The position numbers and the translations under genes were made by a program. Shown here piece by piece: positions 20,526 to 30,500 of a stretch of 64,000 nt of DNA. Position 1 is the stretch's first letter. Every line of letters starts with the position of its first letter. The stretch lies in the NCBI GenBank assembly GCA_019359675.1, contig JAHHGX010000065.1, positions 1-64,000 on the forward strand, given 5' to 3'. The notes under the pieces were generated by a model. That model saw nothing but the letters and a program-made list of their open reading frames with translations. It did not search any database and was not told the DNA's origin. Origin of the DNA: Calothrix sp. FI2-JRJ7 (GTDB lineage: Bacteria > Cyanobacteriota > Cyanobacteriia > Cyanobacteriales > Nostocaceae).

Positions 20526-21905
20526 TTATCTCATTGTGACAAATTCTTCGGCGGCTGATGGGTGAATACCAACGGTCGCGTCGAAGTCTTTTTTGGTGGC
20601 GCCCATTTTGACTGCGATAGCTATACCTTGGATAATTTCGGCAGCATCGTCACCTACCATATGGGCACCTAATACTTTATCGGTATTACTATCGACTATT
20701 AACTTCATCATTGTACGTTCGTCGCTGCCTGGTAGGGTGTAGTACATGGGGCGGAAACTAGTTTTGAAGATTTTGACGTTATCTCCGTATTTACCCTTAG
20801 CTTGTTCTTCGGTTAATCCCACAGTTGCCGCTTCGGGTGTGGAGAATACGGCAGTAGCGACATCTTCGTGACTAAATACACGTCGGTTATTACCGAATTC
20901 ACTGTCAGCAAAAGCACGCCCTTCACCAATGGCGACTGGAGTTAGGTTGATTCTATCCGTAACATCACCGACAGCGTAAATGTTTTCTTGGGAAGTTTGG
21001 CTGTATTCATTAACGGCGATAGCGTTCATTGTGCTATAACCTGGGCCCTCAATTGAACCTTGTACTAAGTTAACTCCAGCATTTTCTAAACCTAATCCTT
21101 CAATATTAGGCGCCCGTCCCGCAGCAATTAAAAATACATCGGCATTTAATGGCGCCAAATTTTCATCAGATAAAGTTAACTTCAAACCGTCGCCATTTTT
21201 CTCAACCTGTTTGACAATATTATTGCGAATCAAATTAATACCGTGATTCTTCATCCCAGATTCAATATTGTCGCGAACATCTTCGTCAAACCCTTTGAGA
21301 ATTTTCTGCCCGCGCGTGATTTGTGTGACTTCACATCCTAAACCTCGCATAATACAAGCAAACTCAGTGCCAATATAACCAGCACCGATAATTGCAATAT
21401 GCTTGGGTTTTTCCTTAAGGTGGAATATTTCGTTCGATGTAATGCCGTATTCAGCAAAACCGGGCATATCTGGTTTAACAGGGCGCCCACCGACAGCGAT
21501 TAAAATTTTATCAGCAGTGTATTTCTTATCGCCAACTTCAACGGTATGAGGGTCTAAAATTTTGCCTTTACCCGAAATTAATTCTACTCCTGCTTTTTCT
21601 AAGAAGCTGATATGTAATTGTGACAGGCGCCGAACTTCTTTATCAATAGATGTAATAAAGTGTTCCCAGTCTAACGAGGTGTCACCAACTTTCCAACCAT
21701 AACCTTGTGCTTCTTTGAATATTGCAGGGAAATGCGAAGCGTAAACCATCAACTTTTTTGGTACACAACCGCGAATGACACATGTACCACCAACTAAGTC
21801 ATTTTCGGCGATTGCCACTTTTGCACCGTAGCTTGCTGCACGCTTGGAAGCTGCTAAACCACCTGAACCGGCGCCAATAACGAACAAATCATAATCATAT
21901 GCCAT
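20526..21905 (-). CDS. gor: Glutathione reductase
   Basis: An FAD-dependent disulfide reductase regenerating GSH from GSSG with NADPH. The FAD fold GAGSGG is at the N-terminus, the redox disulfide is in GGTCVIRGCVPKK, the second nucleotide fold is GAGYIGTE, and the C-terminal dimer-interface pair is HPSAAEE. The NADPH 2'-phosphate region reads ITRGQKILKGFD. It keeps an arginine where the E. coli enzyme has R198 and a lysine in place of R204, so NADPH use is expected. I place the start at ATG 21903-21905 (MAYDYD), preceded by AGGAAG, rather than at a TTG eight codons upstream. A divergent paralogue lies directly upstream. Confidence 0.9.
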   Translation of the reverse strand: MAYDYDLFVIGAGSGGLAASKRAASYGAKVAIAENDLVGGTCVIRGCVPKKLMVYASHFPAIFKEAQGYGWKVGDTSLDWEHFITSIDKEVRRLSQLHISFLEKAGVELISGKGKILDPHTVEVGDKKYTADKILIAVGGRPVKPDMPGFAEYGITSNEIFHLKEKPKHIAIIGAGYIGTEFACIMRGLGCEVTQITRGQKILKGFDEDVRDNIESGMKNHGINLIRNNIVKQVEKNGDGLKLTLSDENLAPLNADVFLIAAGRAPNIEGLGLENAGVNLVQGSIEGPGYSTMNAIAVNEYSQTSQENIYAVGDVTDRINLTPVAIGEGRAFADSEFGNNRRVFSHEDVATAVFSTPEAATVGLTEEQAKGKYGDNVKIFKTSFRPMYYTLPGSDERTMMKLIVDSNTDKVLGAHMVGDDAAEIIQGIAIAVKMGATKKDFDATVGIHPSAAEEFVTMR

Positions 21906-22018
21906 ATTACAACTTCCTAGGCTACACAAAACTTAAGAACGAATTTTATCTATATATATGTTAAACAAGTTCGATGGAATCAATACACAGGCAAGGATGC
22001 CTGTGTCACAAGAATATA

Positions 22019-23362
22019 TTAAAGGGTCATCAATTCCTCGGCTGTTGTGGGGTGAATACCAATTGTTTCTACTAAATCTTGCTTGGTAATACCCTTTCTA
22101 ATTGCGACACCCAAACTTTGAATGATATCCGCTGCATGTTCCCCTACCATGTGGGCGCCTAAAACTTGTTGATTTTCTGCTTGAACTATAATCTTTATGA
22201 GCGTTTTCTCGTCGCTACCACCAAATTGTTCTCGTAACGATTTGAACTCGGTTTTAAAAGATTCTACAGAGTCACCAAATTTTTCGCGCGCTTGTTGTTC
22301 CGTCATTCCATAGCTTGCACCTTCTGGACGAGAGAACACCGCAGTTGGGACTTCGTTGTAATTTACTGTTTTTGGTGTTTTGCCAAATACGGTTAGAGCA
22401 AAAGCTTGTCCTTCAGCTTTCGCGACAGGTGTTAATTGTAAGCTGCTCGAACAATCACCAACTGCGTAAATATTTTCAATGTTGGTGCCATTGTACTCAT
22501 TGACTTGGATGGTACCTTTTTCAGCTAACTCGATACCAACTTTTTCTAAACCTAGTTTTTCGATGTTCGGCAGGCGACCTGTGGCGACTAAAATAGTGTC
22601 AGCGGCAACTGTCGCTTGCTTATCACCTTTAATTTTCACAAGCAAGCCATCTTCACAAAGTTTAATTTCTTTTGCAGTGCTGTTGTGAAAAAATCTAATC
22701 CCTCGTTTTGTTAAACCTTGTTGAATATGAGCGCGAACATCATCATCAAATCCTGACAATATGAGTTCGTCGTGATTAATAACGGTAACTTTGCACCCAA
22801 AAACGTTCATCATACTGGCAAATTCGATGCCAATGTAACCACCACCAATTACTACAAACCGCTTGGGCAAGTAAGGCAGGTGAAACATTTCGCGCGATGT
22901 GATAGCAAATTCAATGCCGGGAATATTTGGTAAGTTGGGGCGCCCGCCAACAGCGATTAAAATCTTATCAGCTGTAATTTTACGGTTATCTACTTCTAGG
23001 GTGTGGTCATCAACAAAGGTAGCGTACCCTTTTATTAAATCTACTCCTGCTTTTTGTAGCTGTTTTGAAAACGAGTCGTTAAGATTATCAAGATGTTTGT
23101 CTACTAATTTAGTAAACCTTGTCCAGTCAAAATAATTATCGCATTGGCTCCATCCATACTGGTGTGCCATTTGCTTTTGCAGGGCAAAGTCAGCGGCGTA
23201 AACGATTAGCTTTTTAGGAATGCAGCCACGGTTAACACAAGTTCCGCCCAAAGCTTCGTGTTCTGCTATACCAACACGGGCACCGAAGCTTGCAGCTGTT
23301 TTGGCTGCCGCTAGTCCTCCTGAACCAGCACCAATTACAAACAAGTCGTAGTCAAAAGTCAT
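22019..23362 (-). CDS. Glutathione-reductase-like disulfide reductase (paralogue)
   Basis: A 447-residue flavoprotein with the same layout as the neighbour: GAGSGG FAD fold, redox cysteines in GGTCVNRGCIPKK, GGGYIGIE nucleotide fold and HPTTAEE near the C-terminus. It lacks a lipoyl dehydrogenase-type active site. Its nucleotide-specificity segment reads INHDELILSGFD. The positions equivalent to the two NADPH-binding arginines are His and Ser, with acidic residues between them, so NADH or relaxed cofactor use is possible. It lies 113 bp upstream of gor, same strand. It may be a second GSSG reductase or act on another thiol or metal substrate. Confidence 0.85.
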   Translation of the reverse strand: MTFDYDLFVIGAGSGGLAAAKTAASFGARVGIAEHEALGGTCVNRGCIPKKLIVYAADFALQKQMAHQYGWSQCDNYFDWTRFTKLVDKHLDNLNDSFSKQLQKAGVDLIKGYATFVDDHTLEVDNRKITADKILIAVGGRPNLPNIPGIEFAITSREMFHLPYLPKRFVVIGGGYIGIEFASMMNVFGCKVTVINHDELILSGFDDDVRAHIQQGLTKRGIRFFHNSTAKEIKLCEDGLLVKIKGDKQATVAADTILVATGRLPNIEKLGLEKVGIELAEKGTIQVNEYNGTNIENIYAVGDCSSSLQLTPVAKAEGQAFALTVFGKTPKTVNYNEVPTAVFSRPEGASYGMTEQQAREKFGDSVESFKTEFKSLREQFGGSDEKTLIKIIVQAENQQVLGAHMVGEHAADIIQSLGVAIRKGITKQDLVETIGIHPTTAEELMTL

Positions 23363-23560
23363 GGCTGTAGAGATGATGGCATTATCTACTATCTTTACAA
23401 ATCTTTACCCTAAATGCCATCTATCTCGAAAGTTGATTTCTAAAAAGATAAATCTAGCCAAAGGTAGAAAATGGAAAATTGTAGCATAGGCGCCTCGCCT
23501 GGACAGCCAAAGTATTTATTTTTACAACGTTGACACAGAGAACACAGAGACAAGAGTTAT

Positions 23561-24173
23561 TTATACACATTCAGAAATAATTAATTGGGTGATGTGTTTT
23601 AAAATTTTAAGAACATCATATAATTCATTATCGGGGTTGCGAAGTTCAAAAATCCTAGAGGTAGCATATTGTGGCTGTTCTCCTTGGATGAGCTTTATAA
23701 ATACAAAACTTCCTCCCGTTGTAATCATGCCAAAATTAGGTTGATTTCGGTAAGGATTTGCTAACATATAAGCTAATATCTGTGCTAAACCTGCTTAAGA
23801 GCGAAAAAGCTGCTTGTTTAGATTCAATCACCATTAGCCATAGTTGGTCTTTCAACACGAGGACATCCAAACTTCCCTTGATTATAGTATCTTCATCAAG
23901 AGCAGATATTTCGATGGATTTTTCGGACTTGACGCAGTATGGCGAAAGGTAAAAGTCACCGATAAATAAAAGTGGGTCTAGCACTACCATTTTAACTACG
24001 TTTTCGAGAAAAGGCGGGTATCTCAGTAGATTAAAATATCCGGCTTGTACTTTATATAACTGTTGCTTTTCTGATTCGCTCAGTTCTGGTAAATTATCTT
24101 GCCATTCACGAAAAAATTCTTTATCTCTAATTAGTTTAATGCTAAATAAGGTTTCTATTTCTAATAATGTCAT
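23561..24173 (-). pseudogene. PD-(D/E)XK-like nuclease family gene, frameshifted
   Basis: Two overlapping frames join into one protein. The first (from ATG 24171-24173) runs LEIETLFSIKLIRDKEFF to LMVIESKQAAFS. The second, in another frame, continues GLAQILAYMLANPYRN and GMITTGGSFVFIKL to the stop at 23561. The change falls near 23790-23810. SLDVLVLKD...LMVIESK fits the D-x(n)-E-x-K core of restriction-endonuclease-like folds, and such proteins are often labelled as restriction subunits in cyanobacteria. A single-base indel, real or from sequencing, would explain it. The gene is divergent from the CoiA-like gene. Confidence 0.75.
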
Positions 24174-24236
24174 ATCTTTTGGATGTGTATATATCTTTTA
24201 GTATAAATAAGATGTTTAGGTCACGAACCGCAATAG

Positions 24237-24256
24237 CCTAGGGTTTCAACCCTAGG
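24237..24256. promoter_or_regulatory. Perfect palindrome in a divergent promoter region
   Basis: CCTAGGGTTTCAACCCTAGG has perfect 9-bp arms around TC. It sits between two divergent start codons (24173 minus, 24294 plus), so it is better placed as an operator or dispersed repeat than as a terminator. Confidence 0.45.
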
Positions 24257-24293
24257 AAAGCAAAGGAAGAAAGAAAGAAGGAGATATTTAGTT

Positions 24294-25235
24294 GTGTGGT
24301 TAAATTATGGTGTGGATAGTTCTGGGGTTTTGGTATATGTTGAGGATGTTTGTAGTGGTAAGAGTCGGTTGAGGTGTCCTTATTGTGGTGGTGGGTTGAC
24401 TGCTAAGAAGGGTAAGAAGAAGGAACACCATTTTGCCCATACTGATGATACTTGTCGTTCGGTTGCTAATCAAGAGTTCCCTGTTTTACCTTTTTACGAT
24501 AGCTTTAATATTCAGTTATCTGGTAAGGATTTGAAGTTACTTAAGTTATTGTGGAGTGAGTATGGTTGTAAAGATTATTTAGTGAGTTCTCAATTGCTTA
24601 GTCCTGGTTTATTAAAGTCAGGATTGTTGAATAAGAATGTTTATATGGTTCCGGCTGGTTATGAGTTTAATGATTTGGGGAAAATACCTGTTGGTGCCTT
24701 AGATTTAGCGTTGTTCAATTCGGTGCAGGAACCTTTAATATTTAAGAAGCTGTTGAAGTTAGAGTTAGCTGTTGAACATGCGACTTTTAAGAAAAGTTCT
24801 GATATGTCACATCGAATTATTGATTTACAATTATACCGCGCGCAGTTAAGACGAGTATTATCAAATACGCTGTATTTTTTGGAAATTCGGACTGATGATA
24901 AAAAGGTATTCTATAAAGTTGGTGTTACTGGGCGCCAAATTCAAAAGCGTCTCAAAGAAGTAGAGATAGATTTGGTCGCACATTATAAAACTATTGAAAT
25001 AAAAGTGCTGGGTACATGGAAAAATCGCGGCAATATTGAAAAGTATTTTAAGCACCGTTATCAAAGCTTTAATTATCCGATTGGCAGTTTAACGGAGTAT
25101 TATAAATTTAGTACTGAGAACGTCAAAACAGTAATGCACGATTTGCAACAAATGCAACCGAAACAACTTAATCAAATCGAGTTAGATATATTAGCTGAAG
25201 AAAATCATCAAATCAAAGTGCTGGTTACTCGCTAA
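24294..25235 (+). CDS. CoiA-like zinc-finger / GIY-YIG (T5orf172-type) protein
   Basis: The N-terminal 60 residues match the CoiA-like pattern: RCPYCGGGLTAKKGK, then HHFAHTDD with conserved H-F-A-H. The C-terminal 110 residues (LYFLEIRTDD..FYKVGVTGRQIQKRL to GNIEKYFKHRYQ) resemble the GIY-YIG-type T5orf172/MUG113 nuclease domain, with Y/G strands, R and a late catalytic-type E. The middle (60-200) is unassigned. The combination suggests a DNA-processing enzyme, perhaps linked to competence or mobile DNA, but no partners are seen. The start is GTG 24294 with AAGGAG about 10 nt upstream. It is divergent from a broken nuclease-like gene. Confidence 0.7.
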   Translation: MWLNYGVDSSGVLVYVEDVCSGKSRLRCPYCGGGLTAKKGKKKEHHFAHTDDTCRSVANQEFPVLPFYDSFNIQLSGKDLKLLKLLWSEYGCKDYLVSSQLLSPGLLKSGLLNKNVYMVPAGYEFNDLGKIPVGALDLALFNSVQEPLIFKKLLKLELAVEHATFKKSSDMSHRIIDLQLYRAQLRRVLSNTLYFLEIRTDDKKVFYKVGVTGRQIQKRLKEVEIDLVAHYKTIEIKVLGTWKNRGNIEKYFKHRYQSFNYPIGSLTEYYKFSTENVKTVMHDLQQMQPKQLNQIELDILAEENHQIKVLVTR

Positions 25236-25353
25236 ATTCTACTTACTTCGTATGTATTAATTTCGACAGTTACACTGGTTTCCATACTTAATGTCAGGCG
25301 CCCAGTTTTGACTCATAATTTGTATAACTCAATCATCAAGCTGTTCTTATTAT

Positions 25354-25839
25354 ATGCACTCTGACACCAACGCTAAACTAGCCAAACTGCAAAGTCTACG
25401 AAAATTAAGTGATTTATGGGACCGTTCGCTTGGTGTTCCTGGGACAAGGTTTAAAGTTGGACTAGAGTCACTAGTTGGGTTATTACCCGTAGGAGGAGAT
25501 TTTGTTGGTATTTTGCTATCAGTTTATATATTATTTCAGGCAATTCAATTTAAACTGCCTAAAACAACATTGGCAAAAATGATATTTAATATAGTTATTG
25601 ATGGCGCCGTTGGTTCAATCCCAATTTTGGGAGATATATTTGATACAACATGGAAAGCAAACACCAAAAATGTAAATTTACTCGAAGCGCATCTACGCGA
25701 ACCAATTCAAAGCCGTCAAAAAGATGAATGGTTCATAAATATAGTCATAATTGTTCTAGTCTTAACTCTTATTGGTATAATTTCCTTATTTGCCTTTGCA
25801 ATATGGTTAGCAGTAGGATTTTTTGGAAACAATCGGTAG
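25354..25839 (+). CDS. DUF4112 family membrane protein
   Basis: A 161-residue protein with the DUF4112 pattern: LWDRSLGVPGTRFKVGLESL, then LLPVGGDFVGILLSVYIL and GAVGSIPILGDIFDTTWKAN. Two hydrophobic segments lie within that domain and a third strong one near the C-terminus (IVIIVLVLTLIGIISLFAFA), so it is an integral membrane protein. The biochemical function of the family is not known. It is followed at once by the inverted repeat at 25840-25898. Confidence 0.85.
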   Translation: MHSDTNAKLAKLQSLRKLSDLWDRSLGVPGTRFKVGLESLVGLLPVGGDFVGILLSVYILFQAIQFKLPKTTLAKMIFNIVIDGAVGSIPILGDIFDTTWKANTKNVNLLEAHLREPIQSRQKDEWFINIVIIVLVLTLIGIISLFAFAIWLAVGFFGNNR

Positions 25840-25898
25840 GGTGCGTGACGCTATAACAAACTTACAACGAAGCAAATAAACTCGTGGCATCACGCACC
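25840..25898. repeat. Inverted repeat with GGTGCGTGA termini
   Basis: Arms 25840-25848 and 25890-25898 are perfect 9-bp complements spaced 41 bp apart. It shares its termini with 37231-37289 and, more loosely, with 885-944. Confidence 0.6.
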
Positions 25899-26011
25899 AA
25901 AGTATATTATAACCCACAAACATGTTTTTATATCTAAAAATTAAATAAATTATTAAAAAATTTTCATAAACCTTTCATGGCTGTTTAATGCGGTTCGCCG
26001 AAACTTCTTTT

Positions 26012-26045
26012 AGAAACGCGGTTTCTCGTGAGAAACCGCGTTTCT
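26012..26045. repeat. Perfect hairpin, AGAAAC family
   Basis: Arms 26012-26026 and 26031-26045 are perfect 15-bp complements with loop CGTG. It lies 34 bp before the efflux adaptor start codon and shares AGAAAC ends with 16457-16489. Confidence 0.65.
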
Positions 26046-26078
26046 TAGTTTAACTGCGTTATCAAGGAGGGATGCGCC

Positions 26079-27431
26079 ATGAGTCCGAGGGATGAAATTA
26101 TTACAGATACTCAAGCTATCGTTGAAGATGAAGATATTAGCGATGCTGATTACACCCCGACTCAGCGAAAACCCTGGCTTGGAGTATTGCTTGCAGCACT
26201 AATACTCGGCGCCGGTGTTATTGGTTGGCGAGTATTAACACCAGGAAAAACATCGCAACCTGCCACCGCACAGGCGCCCCAAACTCCACCACCACGTCCA
26301 GTAGAAACCACTACATTAATTACTGGGCAAGGTATGCGTAGTTACCAGTTATTAGGACAAGTCGAAGCAACGCAACAAGCGACTATCCGCGCGCAAACTG
26401 GCGGACTATTAAAACAAATTATGGTGCAACCAGGAGATAGAGTTACTCCAGGAATGACTATTGCTGTATTAGATGATGCCGACCAGCAACTAGCACTTTC
26501 CCAAGCTTTGGCACAGTTGGCACAGCAGCGTAGTAACATGGCACGTCTAGAAGTAGGTACTCGTCCAGAAATTATTGCCCAGCGTCAAGCTGCACTGCGT
26601 TCGACACTTGCACGCGAACAAGAAGCACGCGATAATTTACAGCGTAATAGTAATTTAGTTAGAGAAGGTGCTATTTCTCAACGGTTGTTAGTGGAAGCAA
26701 GAGCGTCTGTTGATGATGCACATGGGGAACGATTAGCTGCTGAAGCTACTTTAAAAGAAGCACAAGCTGGAGCAACGCGCGAAGAAATGGAGGCACAAAG
26801 AGCATTAGTAGGCGCCGCATCTGCCGCAGTTAATCAAGCAAGGTTAGCTTTACAGAGAACTAAAATTACTTCTAATTCTACAGGTATTGTTCAAGAGCGC
26901 AAAGTTAGTGCTGGAGATTTGGTACAAACGGGTGGAGAAATTGCCAGTCTTGTAGCTGGTGATAGGCTAGATGTTTTTTTAGAATTACCAGAAGAGTTAA
27001 CGGGAAGAATTACACCTGGTACAAGGGTAGAGTTAACGGCGCGCGCTTTACCTAATTGGAAAAGTAATGCCACTATTACAGGTGTTGTACCTACTGCTGA
27101 TGGCGCCTCTCGTCGGCAAAGAGTGCGGGTACAGTTCAATAACCCACCCAGAGGTTTGGTATCTGGAATGGCTGTTACTGGTACTTTACAATCTGCAACA
27201 AATCAACCTAGTTTTGTTGTATTGCGCGATGTATTAACTAAGCGTCAAGATAAGTGGTTTGTATATACTGTCGCAGAAGGTAGAGCCAAACAGCAAGAAG
27301 TACAAATGGTCGCTGATATGGGTGAGAAGGTGGCTATTTATCATCCTCAGTTACGTGCTGGTCAAGAAATTGTTTCTCGTGGTGGCGATATGTTAAACGA
27401 TGGCGCCGCTATTCGTGAAGTATCGAATTAA
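26079..27431 (+). CDS. RND efflux periplasmic adaptor subunit
   Basis: A membrane-fusion protein (HlyD/AcrA type) linking the inner-membrane pump to an outer-membrane channel. It has a cytoplasmic N-terminus, an anchor at about residues 35-52 (LGVLLAALILGAGVIGW), a lipoyl-like beta segment (GQVEATQQATIRAQTGG...VQPGDRVTPGM), a long alpha-hairpin (about 140-250) and barrel and membrane-proximal domains. No lipobox is seen. The ribosome site AAGGAGG is excellent. It is followed 114 bp downstream by the pump gene, and the gap contains GC-rich hairpins that could reduce read-through. Substrates are unknown. Confidence 0.92.
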   Translation: MSPRDEIITDTQAIVEDEDISDADYTPTQRKPWLGVLLAALILGAGVIGWRVLTPGKTSQPATAQAPQTPPPRPVETTTLITGQGMRSYQLLGQVEATQQATIRAQTGGLLKQIMVQPGDRVTPGMTIAVLDDADQQLALSQALAQLAQQRSNMARLEVGTRPEIIAQRQAALRSTLAREQEARDNLQRNSNLVREGAISQRLLVEARASVDDAHGERLAAEATLKEAQAGATREEMEAQRALVGAASAAVNQARLALQRTKITSNSTGIVQERKVSAGDLVQTGGEIASLVAGDRLDVFLELPEELTGRITPGTRVELTARALPNWKSNATITGVVPTADGASRRQRVRVQFNNPPRGLVSGMAVTGTLQSATNQPSFVVLRDVLTKRQDKWFVYTVAEGRAKQQEVQMVADMGEKVAIYHPQLRAGQEIVSRGGDMLNDGAAIREVSN

Positions 27432-27432
27432 A

Positions 27433-27515
27433 AATCCCCCCTAACAAGAACGCGAATTCGGGGGGAACAAGAAGCACCTCTTAGCCCCCCGTTATTAAGG
27501 GGGGGTTGGGGGGAT
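27433..27515. repeat. GC-rich hairpins between adaptor and pump genes
   Basis: Runs of C (27436, 27485) and G (27463, 27499) give two hairpin units, the second of the form CCCCCGTTATTAAGGGGG followed by TTGGGGGG. They belong to the same family as 4340-4366 and 43034-43138. They lie inside a presumed operon and might set the adaptor-to-pump ratio. Confidence 0.6.
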
Positions 27516-27545
27516 CAAACTTCAAACTATAACAAATCATAAATC

Positions 27546-30500
27546 ATGAAAATTATAGAAACTGCTGTTCGTTGGCGACATGGCACATTTGTTTTATTCT
27601 GCCTTCTCGCTGTATTCGGAATATTGTCTCTGTTGAATTTACCTTTGGAACTTCAACCTGGTGGTGATAGACCGGAGATTACTATTAGTACTACTTATCC
27701 CGGCGCCGGACCAACTGAGGTGGAAGATTTAATTACCCGTCCGATTGAAGAACGGATGGAGGAAGTGTTGGGTGTGCAGGAAATTAGCAGTACTTCAAGG
27801 TCGGGACGCAGCACTATTAATTTAGAATTTAATTGGGGTAGCGATGTTGATGAGCGTTTAGTAGATGTATTAAATCGTTTACAACAAGTTGAAAGTTTAC
27901 CAGAAGAAGCTGGGGAATCTGCGGTTGAGATTGTTAGTGGCGCCAGTTCTCCGATGATGTGGATACCAATGGCGCCAAAGGCAGGATTTAAAAGTGACCC
28001 AAATCGTAACCGTGATTTAGCTGAAGAAGTTATTATACCTCGGTTACGTCGTGTGGAAGGAACAGGTCAATTTTTAGTTGTGGGTGGACAACAGCGTGAA
28101 GTGGAAGTGCGTGTTGACCCGAAAGCTTTAGCTGAGAGAAACTTAGCTATTGGTGACGTGGTAAGGGTGCTACGAGAGAATAACCGTGATATCCGAGGCG
28201 GTCCATTAATATTGGGTCGTCGTGAATACAGAGTTCGCACGGTGAGCAGGTCGCAAGATATGGAGCAAATAGCGGGTTTTGTGCTACGACGCGATGCTTC
28301 CGGAACGGTATATTTACGTGATGTCGCTCAAATACAAATGGGACGTAAACCCCAAGATAGTGCATTGCTATTTAATGATAATCCCACTGTGGCAATTGGT
28401 ATTATTCGCCGGATTGGCGCCAATGTTCCAGATGTAGCAAAAGGGGTACGTGCGGCAATTAGTGAATTAGAAGCTCAGTTCGACCGCGCGGGTGAAGGCA
28501 TCAAGTTTATCTATAATTATGACGAGAGTGAGTATATAAATCAGTCGGTAACACTGGTACAAGAGAACTTAATTAGTGGTTCTTTGCTTGCGGTAGTAAT
28601 ATTATTACTGTTTCTCGGTTCGATGCGAACTGTTGCAGTAGTTGCTTTAACTATTCCCACAACGATGATAACTGTGTTTATCGCCATGTCGTTGTTGGGA
28701 CGCACGCTAAATATTATCAGTTTGGCAGCACTGGGTTTTGCATCTGGGATGGTTGTAGATAACGCAATAGTAGTAGTGGAAAATGCTTTTACCCACATGC
28801 AACAAGGTAAAAACCCAGTTAACGCGACTATTGACGGTACAAAGGAAGTTTCTGGAGGGTTATTAGGCGCCACTTTAACGAATATTGCAGTATTTGCTCC
28901 TTTAGTATTAGTAAAAGGAGAAATTGCCCAGTTATTTACAGATATGGCAATTGCAATTACTGCTGCTGCTTTATTTTCGATGTTAGCGGCAGTTACACTT
29001 GTACCAATGCTATCTGGGTTGTTTCTCAATCAAGCAGAAGCAGTACAAGTTTTAGAAGGTGGTAAATATAAAGGTGGTAATTGGTTAGTTCGTGCAGTTG
29101 CAAATACTTCTGCTGTATTTAGAGTATTTCAAACAAAGATTGAAAATATTCTTATCGCCACAGTTGGTTGGTCAACAGGAAATGGTAGACTTGGGCGCCG
29201 ACTATTTATATTATCGATTCCAATTGGTTTAATGGTAGCAAGTATATTCTTACTGCCACCTGCTGATTATTTGCCCGAAGGTAATCGTAACTTAGTACTA
29301 TGGCGCGCAGAACCGATGCCAGGAACAAGTATACCCGAAGCAATTCGTCAATCGGAACCCGTGCGCGCGTATTTGAGAAAGCAACCCGAAGTTGAAAGGG
29401 TAATGTATGTAGACCGTCCGGGTGCAATACGTGGTATATCGGCAATTCTTAAACCGGAGTTTGCCACGAGTAATGGTTTAGCAATGATGATAGAACGGAT
29501 GCGCTCTGCTAGTAATAATTTTGCTGGTTATCGCTTTATGGTGCCAAACCGTATTTCTATATTCCGTGACCCAGGTAAAGAATTTGAAGTAGATATAGTC
29601 GGCGCCGACTTAAATCAACTAAGTGAATACGAACGCGATATCATGGGTAAACTGCGTCCCTTACCTGGTGTACGAAACGTTCGTTCTAATTATGTCGGAG
29701 GCGCCGCCGAACTGCAAGTAATCCCTAACCGCGAACGACTTGCCGAAGTTGGCATAGCAGAAGCAGAAGTTGGTTCAATGGTTGAAGCAGCATTAGGAGG
29801 ACGTTTAGCATCAGAATTTATCGACGGAAAAGAAGAACTTGATGTCTCCGTCGAACTCAAAGACTTATTCGTGCAAACACCCGAACAACTACGACAGCTA
29901 CCTCTATATACCAACCGTGGACAAGTTCAACTCAATGACGTTGCCGAAGTCAAAGAAACAGTTGGGCCAGATGTAATTAACCACGTAGACTTAGAACGTT
30001 CAATAACTCTCACAGTTACACTAAACCCAGATGCACCATTAGGCAGCATAGTTCAAACTACCCAACAAGATATTCTGGCGCCAATTCAAGCTAAATTACC
30101 AGCAGGGTATCGAATCGAACTTTCAGGTTCTGCTGACCGACTGGGTGAAACAGTTACACAACTAGCCACAGCGTTTGTATTATCCATATTTATTATCTAC
30201 CTCTTGCTCGTAGCGTTATACCGTTCTTTCTTATACCCAGTAGTCATTATGGCAACCGTACCAATGGGAATGAGCGGCGCCTTACTAAGTTTAGTTATCG
30301 CAAACAGCATTCCCGGCGTAACAGTTCCACTCGATATGATCACCGCACTAGGATTTATAATCTTGACAGGTGTGGTTGTAAACACATCAATATTAATAGT
30401 AGAACGCGCGTTGCAACTTCTAGAAGAAGGCATGGACTACGACAAGGCAGTATATCAAGCCACAAAAGACCGCTTACGCGCAATCTTTATGTCAGCCATC

